A stretch of 64,000 nucleotides of DNA, taken from positions 124,001 through 188,000 of the forward strand of contig CAVQDO010000009.1 of NCBI GenBank assembly GCA_963711255.1, written 5' to 3'. A program made the position numbers and the translations under genes. Shown piece by piece: positions 41,441 to 50,882 of this stretch (position 1 is the stretch's first letter; each line of letters begins with the position of its first letter). The notes under the pieces are model-generated. The model was not told the DNA's origin and ran no database searches. It saw nothing but the letters and a program-made list of their open reading frames with translations. The stretch is from GCA-2746365 sp963711255. Lineage in GTDB: Bacteria; Pseudomonadota; Gammaproteobacteria; SZUA-229.

Positions 41441-43906
41441 ATGAGCAAAAATCTTGTTATCGTAGAGTCGCCTGCCAAAGCGAAAACTATCGAAAAGTAT
41501 TTAGGCAAAGACTTTAAAGTCCTGGCTTCATACGGTCACGTGCGTGATTTAATCCCCAAAGAAGGGGCCATTGATACCGAGCACGATTTTTCAATGAAGT
41601 ACCAGATCATTGAACGAAACGAAAAACACGTTGATAAAATCATCAAGTTTTTAAAAAAAGCGGAAACGCTCTATCTCGCAACTGACCAGGACCGCGAGGG
41701 AGAAGCCATTTCATGGCACCTGTATGAGCTGCTAAAAGAAAAAGACCTGCTCGAGAATAAACAGGTACACCGCGTTGCATTCAACGAGATTACCAAGCGC
41801 GCCATCAAGGAAGCAATAGATAATCCAGGTGAGCTTTCCATCGACCTGATTAACGCACAGCAAACCCGCCGCGCGCTCGACTACCTGGTTGGCTTCAACC
41901 TGTCACCATTATTATGGAAAAAAGTTCAGCGGGGCCTGTCTGCCGGACGCGTACAAAGCCCGGCACTGCGTTTAATCGTTGAACGTGAACTCGCCATTGA
42001 AGCCTTTGATCCGAAAGAGTACTGGACCATTGAAGCCGATGTCAGCAAAGGCAAACAGCCTTTCCAGAGCAAGCTGAACGTATACAACAATGAAAAAATG
42101 AAACAGTTCAGTATCACTGATACTGAAACAGCAACAGCAGCAAGGGACACCCTGCTAAAAGCAGCCAACGGCAAATTAAATGTCGACAAAGTTGAGAAAA
42201 AGGAAAGAAAACGTAACCCTTCTGCACCTTTTACCACCTCGACATTACAGCAGGAAGCCGCAAGAAAACTTCGATTCTCTGCACAGCGCACCATGCGAAC
42301 TGCGCAAAACCTGTATGAAGGTATTGATATTGGCGGCGAGACCGTCGGCCTGATCACCTACATGCGTACCGACTCGCTGCATCTTGCCGGTGAAGCCATC
42401 GACGAAATTCGCGGTTTAATTGAAGAGCGCTACGGCAAAAACAACCTTCCCGATGAAGCGCGTGTTTTCAAAAATAAATCCAAAAATGCGCAGGAAGCTC
42501 ACGAAGCCATACGACCGACTTCGGTTCGTCACGCGCCTGAAGACATTAAAGATAAGCTCAACCCCGACCAGTTTGCACTCTACGAACTCATCTGGAAGCG
42601 CACCATGGCATGCCAGATGATTCACGCCACGTTAGACACTGTCAGCGTAGAACTAGGCTGTGGCGATGGCAACAGCTTCCGCGCATCCGGCTCAACCATC
42701 AAGTTCCCCGGTTTCATGTCGGTATACATGGAAAGCAGTGATGACGGCAAAAACGATGACAGCAATGAAAAGCTATTGCCCGAATTAACCGAAGGCGAAA
42801 AAATTGACCTGCTGGAAATCAGAAACGAACAGCATTTTACCGAGCCGCCACCACGATTCACTGAAGCCAGCCTGGTTAAAACCCTGGAAGAATATGGCAT
42901 CGGCCGGCCGTCAACATACGCCAGCATTATTTCAACACTGGTTAATCGTAACTACGTTGAACTGGAAAGCCGTCGTTTCACACCGACCGATATTGGCCGC
43001 ATCGTTAACGGCTTTCTCACCGAGTACTTTACCAAGTATGTCGATTATGAATTTACCGCCGAACTCGAAGACGAATTAGACTGCATCGCACGCGGTGAAC
43101 ACGACTGGGTGCCACTGCTTAAAAATTTCTGGTCTCCGTTCAAGGAAACCGTCGACCATATTGAAGAAAACGTCAGCCGCGCCGACGTTGCACAATCGCG
43201 TCACATCGGAACTGACGAAGAAACCGGCAAACCAATATCAGTACGAATGGGACCTTTTGGTCCGTTTGTCCAGATAGGCGATAAAGACGACGAAGATAAA
43301 CCGCGTTTTGCCAGCCTGCGCCCCGGCCAGAAGATGGCCGACATCACCATGGATGACGTTTACTTCCTGCTGCAACTGCCGCGCGACCTGGGCAAAACAG
43401 ATGAAGACGAAGAACTTTCGACCAACTATGGTCGCTTCGGCCCATACGTGAAATATGCCAGCAAGTTTGTTTCCATCAATAAAGAATACCAGGACAAGGG
43501 CATAGACCCTTACAACATCACTCACGAACAGGCGATGGAACTGGTCAGGGCGAAAAAAGAATTTGATGCCAACAAACACATCAAAAACTTCCCCGGTACT
43601 GATATAGAAATATTAAACGGCCGCTGGGGGCCGTACATTACTGACGGCATGAAAAACGCCAAAATCCCCAAAGACAGAGAGCCATCATCACTAACACAGA
43701 AAGAATGTGAAGAACTGCTCGAAGCTGCCCCGTTCCGTCGCGGCAAAAAGAAAAAAGTGGCGAAAAAGAAAGTTGTGAAAAAAGCCGTTAAGAAGAAAAC
43801 AGCGAAGAAAAAAACTGCAAAGAAAAAAGCTGTAAAAAAGAAAACAGTAAAGAAAAAGTCCGTCAAGAAAAAAGCAGTTAAGAAAAAAACAGCTAACGAC
43901 GAGTAA
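41441..43906 (+). CDS. topA: DNA topoisomerase I, lysine-rich tail in place of zinc fingers
   Basis: This 821-residue type IA topoisomerase relaxes negative supercoils. The Toprim domain starts LVIVESPAKAKTIEKYLG, with acidic residues in LATDQDREGEAISWHLYELL. The active-site tyrosine is in GETVGLITYMRTDSLHLAGE (about residue 310). The C-terminal part has topoisomerase-repeat units (GPFGPFVQIGDKDD, YGRFGPYVKYASKF, GRWGPYITDG), not the Cys4 zinc ribbons of E. coli TopA. The last 60 residues are almost pure KKK/A/V/T repeats, a basic DNA-binding tail. Confidence 0.96.
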   Translation: MSKNLVIVESPAKAKTIEKYLGKDFKVLASYGHVRDLIPKEGAIDTEHDFSMKYQIIERNEKHVDKIIKFLKKAETLYLATDQDREGEAISWHLYELLKEKDLLENKQVHRVAFNEITKRAIKEAIDNPGELSIDLINAQQTRRALDYLVGFNLSPLLWKKVQRGLSAGRVQSPALRLIVERELAIEAFDPKEYWTIEADVSKGKQPFQSKLNVYNNEKMKQFSITDTETATAARDTLLKAANGKLNVDKVEKKERKRNPSAPFTTSTLQQEAARKLRFSAQRTMRTAQNLYEGIDIGGETVGLITYMRTDSLHLAGEAIDEIRGLIEERYGKNNLPDEARVFKNKSKNAQEAHEAIRPTSVRHAPEDIKDKLNPDQFALYELIWKRTMACQMIHATLDTVSVELGCGDGNSFRASGSTIKFPGFMSVYMESSDDGKNDDSNEKLLPELTEGEKIDLLEIRNEQHFTEPPPRFTEASLVKTLEEYGIGRPSTYASIISTLVNRNYVELESRRFTPTDIGRIVNGFLTEYFTKYVDYEFTAELEDELDCIARGEHDWVPLLKNFWSPFKETVDHIEENVSRADVAQSRHIGTDEETGKPISVRMGPFGPFVQIGDKDDEDKPRFASLRPGQKMADITMDDVYFLLQLPRDLGKTDEDEELSTNYGRFGPYVKYASKFVSINKEYQDKGIDPYNITHEQAMELVRAKKEFDANKHIKNFPGTDIEILNGRWGPYITDGMKNAKIPKDREPSSLTQKECEELLEAAPFRRGKKKKVAKKKVVKKAVKKKTAKKKTAKKKAVKKKTVKKKSVKKKAVKKKTANDE

Positions 43907-43912
43907 TCAATC

Positions 43913-44464
43913 TTGGCTAGTGATTTCGCTATCAGTCATGCCGCACATATCATCAGAAACGGTGGCGTAATTGCCTATCCAACGGACACCATCTATGGCC
44001 TTGGCTGCGACCCGTACAATCCTGATGCCATAGAAAGAATTAACCTGATCAAACAACGCCCGCTGAATAAACAGTTTATTCTACTGGCCAGCGACATCGA
44101 ACAAATACGGCCACTCATACAAATAAATCCACAACTGGAAAAGCGTCTGACTGAAAACACCGAACCAACCAGCTGGGTGGTTGATGCCAGTCCGGATGCA
44201 CCTCGCTGGCTAGTCGGCATCAACAACACCCTTTCTGTTCGCATTAGTAAACATAAAAACATTTATCCATTGTGCCAGGCTTTAGCTCATCCAGTCATTT
44301 CAACCAGCGCTAACATTTCTGGAAAAAAACCTGCCACTAGTGCCATGAAACTGCACCAGCTGTTCCAGAACAAAGTCGACAAAATACTAATTGCAGACTC
44401 GTACCAGCCAGGGCAGCCGTCAAAAATTATTCGCCTGTGCGATAATTACATCTTTAGAGAATAA
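43913..44464 (+). CDS. tsaC: Threonylcarbamoyl-AMP synthase (TsaC/YrdC)
   Basis: This 183-residue YrdC-domain enzyme makes threonylcarbamoyl-AMP from threonine, bicarbonate and ATP for t6A37 tRNA modification. The family motifs GGVIAYPTDTIYGLGCDPYN (about residue 18), LIKQRPLNKQFILLASD, RWLVGINNTLSVRI and HPVISTSANISGKKPATS are present. It starts at a TTG six bases after topA's stop. Length is the short TsaC type, without the Sua5 C-terminal domain. Confidence 0.94.
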   Translation: MASDFAISHAAHIIRNGGVIAYPTDTIYGLGCDPYNPDAIERINLIKQRPLNKQFILLASDIEQIRPLIQINPQLEKRLTENTEPTSWVVDASPDAPRWLVGINNTLSVRISKHKNIYPLCQALAHPVISTSANISGKKPATSAMKLHQLFQNKVDKILIADSYQPGQPSKIIRLCDNYIFRE

Positions 44465-44483
44465 ATTCACATACATAATAATT

Positions 44484-45410
44484 ATGAACACCGAAGACAA
44501 ACCAGATATAGAAGCCGTAAAGTCATATTTAATCGAGCTGCAATCAAAAATATGCGAGGCACTCGCCAAAGAGGATGGCGGCGCTGACTTCATTGTCGAT
44601 GAATGGCAGCGCGAAGCAGGCAATGGCGGCGGTATCACCCGGGTACTGAGTGACGGCAATGTCTTTGAACAGGCCGGGGTAAATTTTTCACATGTATCGG
44701 GAGACCAGTTGCCCGCATCAGCAACCGCACATCGACCCGAACTTGCTGGCAGAAAATTCCAGGCGATGGGGGTATCGTTAGTAATACACCCGAGAAACCC
44801 GAAGATCCCTACTTCGCATGCCAATGTCAGATTTTTTATCGCAACAAAAGATAATGAAGATCCAGTCTGGTGGTTTGGCGGCGGCTTCGATTTAACGCCT
44901 TACTATGGCAATGATGAAGATTGTATTCATTGGCATAGTACAGCCAAAAAGGCCTGCCAGCCTTTCGGCGAACATGTCTATAAAAAATATAAAACATGGT
45001 GCGATGATTATTTTTATATTAAACACCGTGATGAACAGCGCGGCATAGGCGGTCTTTTTTTTGACGACCTGAATGAAGAGGGTTTTAACAAAAGCTTTGA
45101 TTTTATGAAAAGTGTCGGCGACCATTACATACCCGCCTACCTGCCTGTCGTGCAGCGCAGAAAAAATGACAGCTATACTGATGAACAGCGTGACTTTCAG
45201 CTTTATAGACGTGGCCGTTACGTGGAGTTCAACCTGGTTTATGATCGTGGCACTTTGTTTGGTCTGCAAACCGGCGGCCGAACTGAGTCGATATTAATGT
45301 CTCTGCCACCCGTAGTACATTTCCAGTACAACAGGCAGATTGAGAAAAATTCTGCAGAAGAGAAACTCTACCAGTATTACCTTAAACCCAGGGAATGGGT
45401 TGAATATTAA
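44484..45410 (+). CDS. hemF: Oxygen-dependent coproporphyrinogen-III oxidase
   Basis: This protein of about 308 residues converts coproporphyrinogen III to protoporphyrinogen IX with oxygen in haem synthesis. Motifs: GGGITRVLSDGNVFEQAGVN, HANVRFFIATK, WWFGGGFDLTPYY (about residue 135), WCDDYFYIKHR and GRYVEFNLVYDRGTLFGLQT. ATG 44484 gives the usual length. An earlier in-frame start at 44391 would overlap tsaC by about 70 bases and is rejected. It is the last gene of the topA-tsaC-hemF run. Confidence 0.96.
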   Translation: MNTEDKPDIEAVKSYLIELQSKICEALAKEDGGADFIVDEWQREAGNGGGITRVLSDGNVFEQAGVNFSHVSGDQLPASATAHRPELAGRKFQAMGVSLVIHPRNPKIPTSHANVRFFIATKDNEDPVWWFGGGFDLTPYYGNDEDCIHWHSTAKKACQPFGEHVYKKYKTWCDDYFYIKHRDEQRGIGGLFFDDLNEEGFNKSFDFMKSVGDHYIPAYLPVVQRRKNDSYTDEQRDFQLYRRGRYVEFNLVYDRGTLFGLQTGGRTESILMSLPPVVHFQYNRQIEKNSAEEKLYQYYLKPREWVEY

Positions 45411-45445
45411 ATTTGTCTTACTATGCGACTTTATTACAGATCATT

Positions 45446-48019
45446 TCACTGCACGTTATTTCGTTGCATACTGACGACATTGTTTTTAGGTAATTCAGTT
45501 AATGGCAGAGAAATGTAATTACCCTGCACTTTATCAACACCGCATATTTTTAACAGCCTGACAATCTCGGGACTTTCAACATATTCAGCAACGGTATAGC
45601 GACCCAGCGAATGCGCCACATCATTCATTGCGGTTACAATTGCCCGGTCAGTTGCGCCTCTCGCCATACTCCTGACAAACTGGCCGTCAATCTTGACATA
45701 ATCGGTAGGCAGGTTTTTTAATTGCGAGAACGAACAGAAACCAGAACCAAAATCATCCAGTGAGAAACGGCAGCCGATTTTTCTTAACTCACTGATAAAA
45801 TCATTGGCATCTTCCATGTTAGCAATAGCGCATGTTTCGGTTACCTCAAAAGTTAAAGTTCCCGGGTTAACATGGTAGGCCTCAATTAATTCCTTTATTC
45901 TTTCCAGTGACTCATCGCTATCGACCGTGTTACCGGAAATATTAATTGACAGACGAATATCATTGCTCGAAATGCCCGTGGCAACAGCCTGCTGCATTGC
46001 CCTTTCAAGCACCCACATATCAATTTCTGTCATCAGGTTAAAACGCTCTGCGGTTGGAATAAAACTATCCGGATAGTGCAACTCACCATCGTCACCAATC
46101 ATACGCACCAGAACTTCATAACTGTATATTTTATCTATATCATTCATATGGCGCTGCCACAGAACACCATCCTGTGCAGGCAAATTAACAATATCGATGT
46201 CCTTCATTTGCATAATTGGCTGAAAATGCAGAACAAATTTGTTTTTTTCCAGGGCTTCTTTTATACGTGTTGACCAGCCTAACTCACTGCCCATGGTGTT
46301 GCGCTCGTCGCTGGTTTTTTCGTATAAGTGCGTCTGGTTTCTTCCAAGCCGTTTAGATATATGGCAGGCAATATCAGCATTCGCCATAACATCGCCTGCA
46401 GTAATGTCAGCTACATCCATCAAGGCAACACCAAAACTGGCATTCACGTGGTACATTTTTTCTTCATGATGCACACGCAGGTTTGATAGTGACGATCTTA
46501 TTTCATCCGCAAGATTCACCGCTATACTTTCGTCTACATTTTTAAGAATTATGGCGAACTCATCACCACCGATACGCGCAGCTATATCGTGCCGGCGCAG
46601 GTGCTTGTTTACTTCACGACTCAAGTCGATTAACAGCTGATCACCAACTTCGTGCCCGGCTGTATCGTTAACATATTTAAAACGATCGAGATCGAGGTAA
46701 ACAACTGCACTCATAATTCCTGAGCGCGAAACATTATTAATTTCTTTTTCCAGGCAGCTTTCAAAATAGCGCCGGTTATACAATCCTGTTAAATGGTCAT
46801 GCGTCGCCTGCCATCGTAATTTTTCTTCCATCATTTTACGTTCGGAAATATCCCGGAACGCTATAACACTGCCTTCCTGCTTACCATTTACCGCTAGTGG
46901 ATAAAGTGTGCAGTCTACCGGAATATCCTTTCCGCTCTGATGACGAAAATGCGTTTCCCATCCGTGTAACTTTTCTCCCGAATAATACGCATCTTTTAAC
47001 ATGTCGCGTTTATCACTGGTCCCGTCTGAATGAAAGGCTTCATAAGCAGCCATTCCTAGCAAGGCTTTTAAATCATGCAACCCCAGCACTTTCAGTGCAG
47101 CTGGATTCATAAAAGTGACACGGCCTTCTTTATCAACACCATAAACGCCTTCGCCAACTGACTCCAGAATTGCCGCCAGGTTTTCACGCTGTTTTTCGAT
47201 AGAGCGCTGAACTTCTATAAAACGACGCATACCAGATAGACGCGCGAGGAATAATTCTTCCGCTTCATTTTTAAACATACATTCGATCGCACCGGCCTGC
47301 AGACAATCGCGTATAACAGAGTCCAGGTAGGTGCCGGTAATTACCGCTGTCCTTATTTCGGAGGTATGCGGATCATCACGCAGCTTCTGGCATAGCACAT
47401 AGCCGTTTTGTCCCGGCATAAAATAATCAACGATAGCAATATCAATTTTTTGCTGGTGAGCAATCTCAAAAGCCTCATCAACAGAACTCGCGGTAATAAC
47501 TTCATAATTGTTTCGCGCTAAAAGACGCTGATAATAGACACGAATACTTTTCGAATCATCAACAAACAGAATTGATATTTTTTGAGCATCACGATAGATT
47601 CTTCTCTGCTCAATGACCGGTTCATGTGTCACTGGGTCCAGCATTGCTTCCAGCGATGAGGCAACTTCCTGGTAGTTTTCCCACGGCACCAGGGCGGTAC
47701 GCTGGCGGGTGCTCATCCAGTTCAGCAGATCGATCTCTGCGTCATTAGATAACAGTATTACCGGTACTTCGCTATAAGGTTCGCGATCAAGAATGACCAG
47801 TAACCGCTTTGAGTCTTTGAAGTGTTCATAATTTGGCCAGCCGACTAATATGGCCTGCAACTGTTGCCTTGAGCCCTGCAGAGATTCAATAGCCGCTTCA
47901 AAGCTGTCAACACTAATGACATCATAACCCTGCTTCTGAATCGTTTTACCAAGCATATACCGCAGCGTTGCGGATTCCTCAACAAGTAGGACACGTTGCC
48001 TGGTCACAGTTTCTGGCAT
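45446..48019 (-). CDS. Receiver-receiver-PAS-GGDEF-EAL signalling protein
   Basis: This protein of about 857 residues starts at ATG 48019, with GGGGA six bases upstream (a TTG at 48031 is ignored). It has a degenerate receiver (about 8-125; the phospho-Asp position reads ILVGWPN) and an intact receiver (145-265; ILFVDDSKSIRVYY, AIVDYFMPGQNG). A PAS domain (about 280-400) and a GGDEF domain with RIGGDEFAIILKNV (about 500) follow. The final EAL domain (595-850) opens YEVLVRM, with LSINISG, FEVTETC and SLDDFGSGFCSF. It probably makes and/or breaks cyclic-di-GMP in response to phosphorylation. It is convergent with hemF. Confidence 0.9.
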   Translation of the reverse strand: MPETVTRQRVLLVEESATLRYMLGKTIQKQGYDVISVDSFEAAIESLQGSRQQLQAILVGWPNYEHFKDSKRLLVILDREPYSEVPVILLSNDAEIDLLNWMSTRQRTALVPWENYQEVASSLEAMLDPVTHEPVIEQRRIYRDAQKISILFVDDSKSIRVYYQRLLARNNYEVITASSVDEAFEIAHQQKIDIAIVDYFMPGQNGYVLCQKLRDDPHTSEIRTAVITGTYLDSVIRDCLQAGAIECMFKNEAEELFLARLSGMRRFIEVQRSIEKQRENLAAILESVGEGVYGVDKEGRVTFMNPAALKVLGLHDLKALLGMAAYEAFHSDGTSDKRDMLKDAYYSGEKLHGWETHFRHQSGKDIPVDCTLYPLAVNGKQEGSVIAFRDISERKMMEEKLRWQATHDHLTGLYNRRYFESCLEKEINNVSRSGIMSAVVYLDLDRFKYVNDTAGHEVGDQLLIDLSREVNKHLRRHDIAARIGGDEFAIILKNVDESIAVNLADEIRSSLSNLRVHHEEKMYHVNASFGVALMDVADITAGDVMANADIACHISKRLGRNQTHLYEKTSDERNTMGSELGWSTRIKEALEKNKFVLHFQPIMQMKDIDIVNLPAQDGVLWQRHMNDIDKIYSYEVLVRMIGDDGELHYPDSFIPTAERFNLMTEIDMWVLERAMQQAVATGISSNDIRLSINISGNTVDSDESLERIKELIEAYHVNPGTLTFEVTETCAIANMEDANDFISELRKIGCRFSLDDFGSGFCSFSQLKNLPTDYVKIDGQFVRSMARGATDRAIVTAMNDVAHSLGRYTVAEYVESPEIVRLLKICGVDKVQGNYISLPLTELPKNNVVSMQRNNVQ

Positions 48020-48343
48020 GCTTTTCCCCAAAAGGCTATATCGTTATTATATTTGAATTACTGCGATAGTAGTGCATACCCGGCTCCCGTTCCTCAAAAC
48101 CCGATATTCACCCTGATTTGATCTCATTTCATCTACATATATAGCAATTTCGGCTGAAAAATCCAGTAATTCCCTGTGATAAGGCTCGTATGTGAATAAA
48201 AAAGCCGGCATTTGCCGGCTTTGTCTAAAATCGCTTAAATTTTGCACTTGAGGAAAGACTTTTATGGTTCCAGCTTAACCACATTTGTCTTTACCGAAGT
48301 CATTTCCACATGGCAATGTTATATGTATTATTACTCTAATGAT
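48020..48343. other. Intergenic gap holding only a terminator
   Basis: The 324-base gap between the signalling protein start and the DUF302 stop contains the hairpin at 48198-48222 and otherwise no gene I can support. A 66-codon minus-strand frame across the hairpin has no coding features. The promoter of the signalling gene should lie in the left 180 bases but no clear hexamers stand out. Confidence 0.6.
48198..48222 (-). terminator. Intrinsic terminator after the DUF302 gene
   Basis: AAAGCCGGCA-TT-TGCCGGCTTT forms a ten-base stem with a tight loop. The complement of the A run 48198-48203 supplies a U run on the minus strand. It lies about 120 bases after the DUF302 stop and protects the next gene from read-through. 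Confidence 0.8.
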
Positions 48344-48835
48344 TTACTCAACACCAAGACGAATTGCTGCAATAACCTCTGATTCTATCTGTAACAATAA
48401 CTCTCTCGCCGCACTATTCTGCGCGACAAAACCGGGACGATTAAACAACACCGTAGTGCGTCCATCCTTTTCGATCAGGGTTAGATGCAACGGACAAAAA
48501 CCCAGCATTGCGGTATCAAGATTACTGACTTTATTTGCGTACCAGCCATTACAGAAAACCATGCTGCGTATTTCTGTAAGCTTATTGCGATTATATTCAT
48601 CGCCCCACTTTTCAGAAAACCGTTTAATATTGGCGCCTATATCGGGTTCAAAAACAACATAAAACCGGGCATCTTCCAGACTTTTGTAAATATTCTTATA
48701 TACAGCCGAAACCGGTTTTTCTACTTCCAGGCTAAACACTGCGCTCGACTGCTCAACAGCAATCAGCGAAGAAGCCGGCAGCATTAAGGCCAGTAGAATC
48801 ACCCATTTATTTAACAATCTCGTTAATATATTCAT
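48344..48835 (-). CDS. Exported DUF302 family protein
   Basis: This 163-residue protein has a signal peptide (LLNKWVILLALMLPASSLIA, cleavage after LIA) and a DUF302-type domain: VFSLEVEKPVSAVYKNIYKS, RFYVVFEPDIGANI, RSMVFCNGWYANKV and GFCPLHLTLIEKDGRTTVLF. The two cysteines, CNGWY and CPLHL, are conserved in the longer envelope members. The function is unknown; a periplasmic location is likely. It is divergent from hemB, with about 95 bases between the two start codons. Confidence 0.75.
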   Translation of the reverse strand: MNILTRLLNKWVILLALMLPASSLIAVEQSSAVFSLEVEKPVSAVYKNIYKSLEDARFYVVFEPDIGANIKRFSEKWGDEYNRNKLTEIRSMVFCNGWYANKVSNLDTAMLGFCPLHLTLIEKDGRTTVLFNRPGFVAQNSAARELLLQIESEVIAAIRLGVE

Positions 48836-48930
48836 CTTCGTAGTCTCTTTTATATAGTTATGGCAGTATTATGCCATTGAATTTGCGGTCTGTTACAATA
48901 CCGCTATTGAAAAACCCAGTGGAGCAAAAC

Positions 48931-49950
48931 GTGGCCAATACCGGTAAATATTCAGCGACACGCATGCGCCGTATGCGTCGCGACGAATTCTCTCGTCGAT
49001 TAATGCGCGAAAACAATCTGACTGTCAACGACCTGATTTACCCGATGTTTATTATTGAAGGCGACAACCAGCGTGAAGCGGTTGAATCCATGCCCGGGGT
49101 CGAACGTCTCAGCATCGACCTGTTACTGCAGGAAGCGAAAGAATGTACCGCACTCGGAATTCCTGCAATTGCACTGTTCCCTGTTGTTTCACAGGGCAAA
49201 AAATCAGATGACGCTGCAGAGGCTTACAATGCTGACGGACTCGCACAAACGGCTGTCAGGGAATTGAAAAAGCACTACCCTGAACTCGGTGTTATTACCG
49301 ACGTTGCACTGGATCCGTTCACCAGCCACGGCCAGGACGGTTTAATTGATGATAGCGGCTATGTGTTAAACGATGAAACAGTAGAAGTGCTGGTCAAGCA
49401 GGCGCTGTCACATGCACAGGCCGGCGCTGATATCGTTGCACCCTCTGACATGATGGATGGCCGCATCGGCGCCATTCGCCAGGCACTTGAAGCCAACAAC
49501 TATATCCACACACGCATCCTCGCCTACTCTGCAAAATACGCTTCCAGTTTTTATGGCCCGTTTCGTGACGCGGTTGGCTCTGCAAAAAATCTTGCAGGTG
49601 GTCCTGGTGGCGGCAACAAGTATAGTTACCAGATGGATCCAGCGAACTCAGATGAAGCCCTGCATGAAGTCGAGCTCGATATCCAGGAAGGCGCCGATAT
49701 GTTTATGGTTAAACCCGGCATGCCCTACCTGGATATTGTACGCCGCGTGAAAGAAACATTTGAAGTACCCACATACGTGTACCAGGTAAGTGGGGAATAC
49801 GCGATGTTAAAAGCAGCCTCACAAAATGGCTGGCTTGATGAAAAGGCCGTAGTCATGGAAAGCCTGCTGGGCTTCAAACGCGCGGGCGCCGATGGCATTT
49901 TGACGTATTACGCTAAAACAGCTGCCCGATGGCTAAACGATAAAAGTTAA
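48931..49950 (+). CDS. hemB: Delta-aminolevulinic acid dehydratase (porphobilinogen synthase)
   Basis: This protein of about 339 residues condenses two aminolevulinates to porphobilinogen in haem synthesis. Motifs: RMRRMRRDEFSRRLMREN at the N-terminus, DVALDPFTSHGQDG (about residue 125, the cysteine-free metal site variant), APSDMMDGRIGAIR, and the Schiff-base lysine in MFMVKPGMPYLDI. I place the start at GTG 48931 because GGAG lies six bases upstream and homologues begin just before this point; the frame-open ATG at 48871 has no ribosome site. It lies 17 bases before aroE. Confidence 0.95.
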   Translation: MANTGKYSATRMRRMRRDEFSRRLMRENNLTVNDLIYPMFIIEGDNQREAVESMPGVERLSIDLLLQEAKECTALGIPAIALFPVVSQGKKSDDAAEAYNADGLAQTAVRELKKHYPELGVITDVALDPFTSHGQDGLIDDSGYVLNDETVEVLVKQALSHAQAGADIVAPSDMMDGRIGAIRQALEANNYIHTRILAYSAKYASSFYGPFRDAVGSAKNLAGGPGGGNKYSYQMDPANSDEALHEVELDIQEGADMFMVKPGMPYLDIVRRVKETFEVPTYVYQVSGEYAMLKAASQNGWLDEKAVVMESLLGFKRAGADGILTYYAKTAARWLNDKS

Positions 49951-49967
49951 AACAGACGTAAATTCAC

Positions 49968-50819
49968 ATGAGCAATAACATCGACCGCTATGCTGTCTTC
50001 GGCAACCCGATAGCACATAGCAAATCACCGCAAATACATACATTGTTTGCCGAACAGACAAAACAGGCGCTTAGCTACAGCGCCGAACTCGCCGAGCCAG
50101 GCGACTTCGAACAGGCCATTAAAAACTTTATTGCCGACCATGGCAAAGGCATGAACATTACCGTACCTTTCAAGGAAGAGGCCTGGTCATGCGCTAGTAG
50201 CAGAAGCGGCCGAGCTCAACGTGCAGGCGCGGTCAATACATTAATACTGCAACCTGACGGCTCCCTGTTTGGTGACACTACCGACGGTGTGGGACTGGTA
50301 CAGGACCTGGTACAAAATCACGGCATTCAGATAGAGGATAAGGATGTTTTAATCATTGGTGCAGGCGGTGCAGTTCGCGGTGTACTCGAAGCCATACTGG
50401 AGCAGGATCCCTCGTCACTGACAATTGCAAACCGTACCAGTCAGAAGGCCATTCAGCTGGCCTATGATTTTGCAGATATCGGACATACCAACGGCTGCGG
50501 CCTGGATGAAATAAAAACGTCCAGTATTGATGGCAAATTCGACATCGTTATTAACGGCACTTCAGCCAGCTTACAGGGTGATTTACCGCCACTGCCTGCC
50601 GCAATCTTTCGAGAAGACAGCTGCAGCTATGACATGATGTACGCCGCACAGCCCACACCGTTTATGAAGTGGTCAGCAGAGAATGGCGCCAAACAGGTAT
50701 TTGATGGCCTCGGCATGCTGGTAGAACAGGCGGCAGAATCATTTTACCTGTGGCGCAATGTCAGGCCGGAAACAAAACCGGTTATCCAGCAAATACGAAA
50801 CTTGCTGCTAAACAATTAA
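49968..50819 (+). CDS. aroE: Shikimate dehydrogenase
   Basis: This 283-residue NADP-dependent enzyme reduces 3-dehydroshikimate in aromatic amino acid synthesis. The substrate-binding motif VFGNPIAHSKSPQIHTLFAE, the catalytic lysine in NITVPFKEEAW (about residue 67), and the nucleotide loop VLIIGAGGAVRGVLEAILE (about 126) are present, as is DGLGMLVEQAAESFYLWR near the end. It follows hemB closely and the two are probably cotranscribed. Confidence 0.96.
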   Translation: MSNNIDRYAVFGNPIAHSKSPQIHTLFAEQTKQALSYSAELAEPGDFEQAIKNFIADHGKGMNITVPFKEEAWSCASSRSGRAQRAGAVNTLILQPDGSLFGDTTDGVGLVQDLVQNHGIQIEDKDVLIIGAGGAVRGVLEAILEQDPSSLTIANRTSQKAIQLAYDFADIGHTNGCGLDEIKTSSIDGKFDIVINGTSASLQGDLPPLPAAIFREDSCSYDMMYAAQPTPFMKWSAENGAKQVFDGLGMLVEQAAESFYLWRNVRPETKPVIQQIRNLLLNN

Positions 50820-50840
50820 GCACGTGAGCAATGCTATCCG

Positions 50841-50879
50841 CTGATGGCTTCACTCCCGTTGCGGGAATGAAGCCATCAG
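50841..50879. terminator. Hairpin between convergent aroE and DUF3570 genes
   Basis: CTGATGGCTTCA pairs with TGAAGCCATCAG (50841-50852 with 50868-50879), and inside it TCCCG pairs with CGGGA around a TTG loop, leaving one mismatch. This 18-base-high hairpin fills the gap between two convergent genes. It has no T run on either side, so it is probably a Rho-assisted or bidirectional stop, or an mRNA end-protector. Confidence 0.55.
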
Positions 50880-50882
50880 TAC

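Noticed and set aside
44391..44483. Upstream start for hemF
   Set aside because: The extra 31 residues overlap tsaC in another frame and do not resemble HemF; ATG 44484 fits the family length.
48047..48247. A 66-codon minus-strand frame
   Set aside because: It runs through the terminator hairpin and has no domain, signal or ribosome site.
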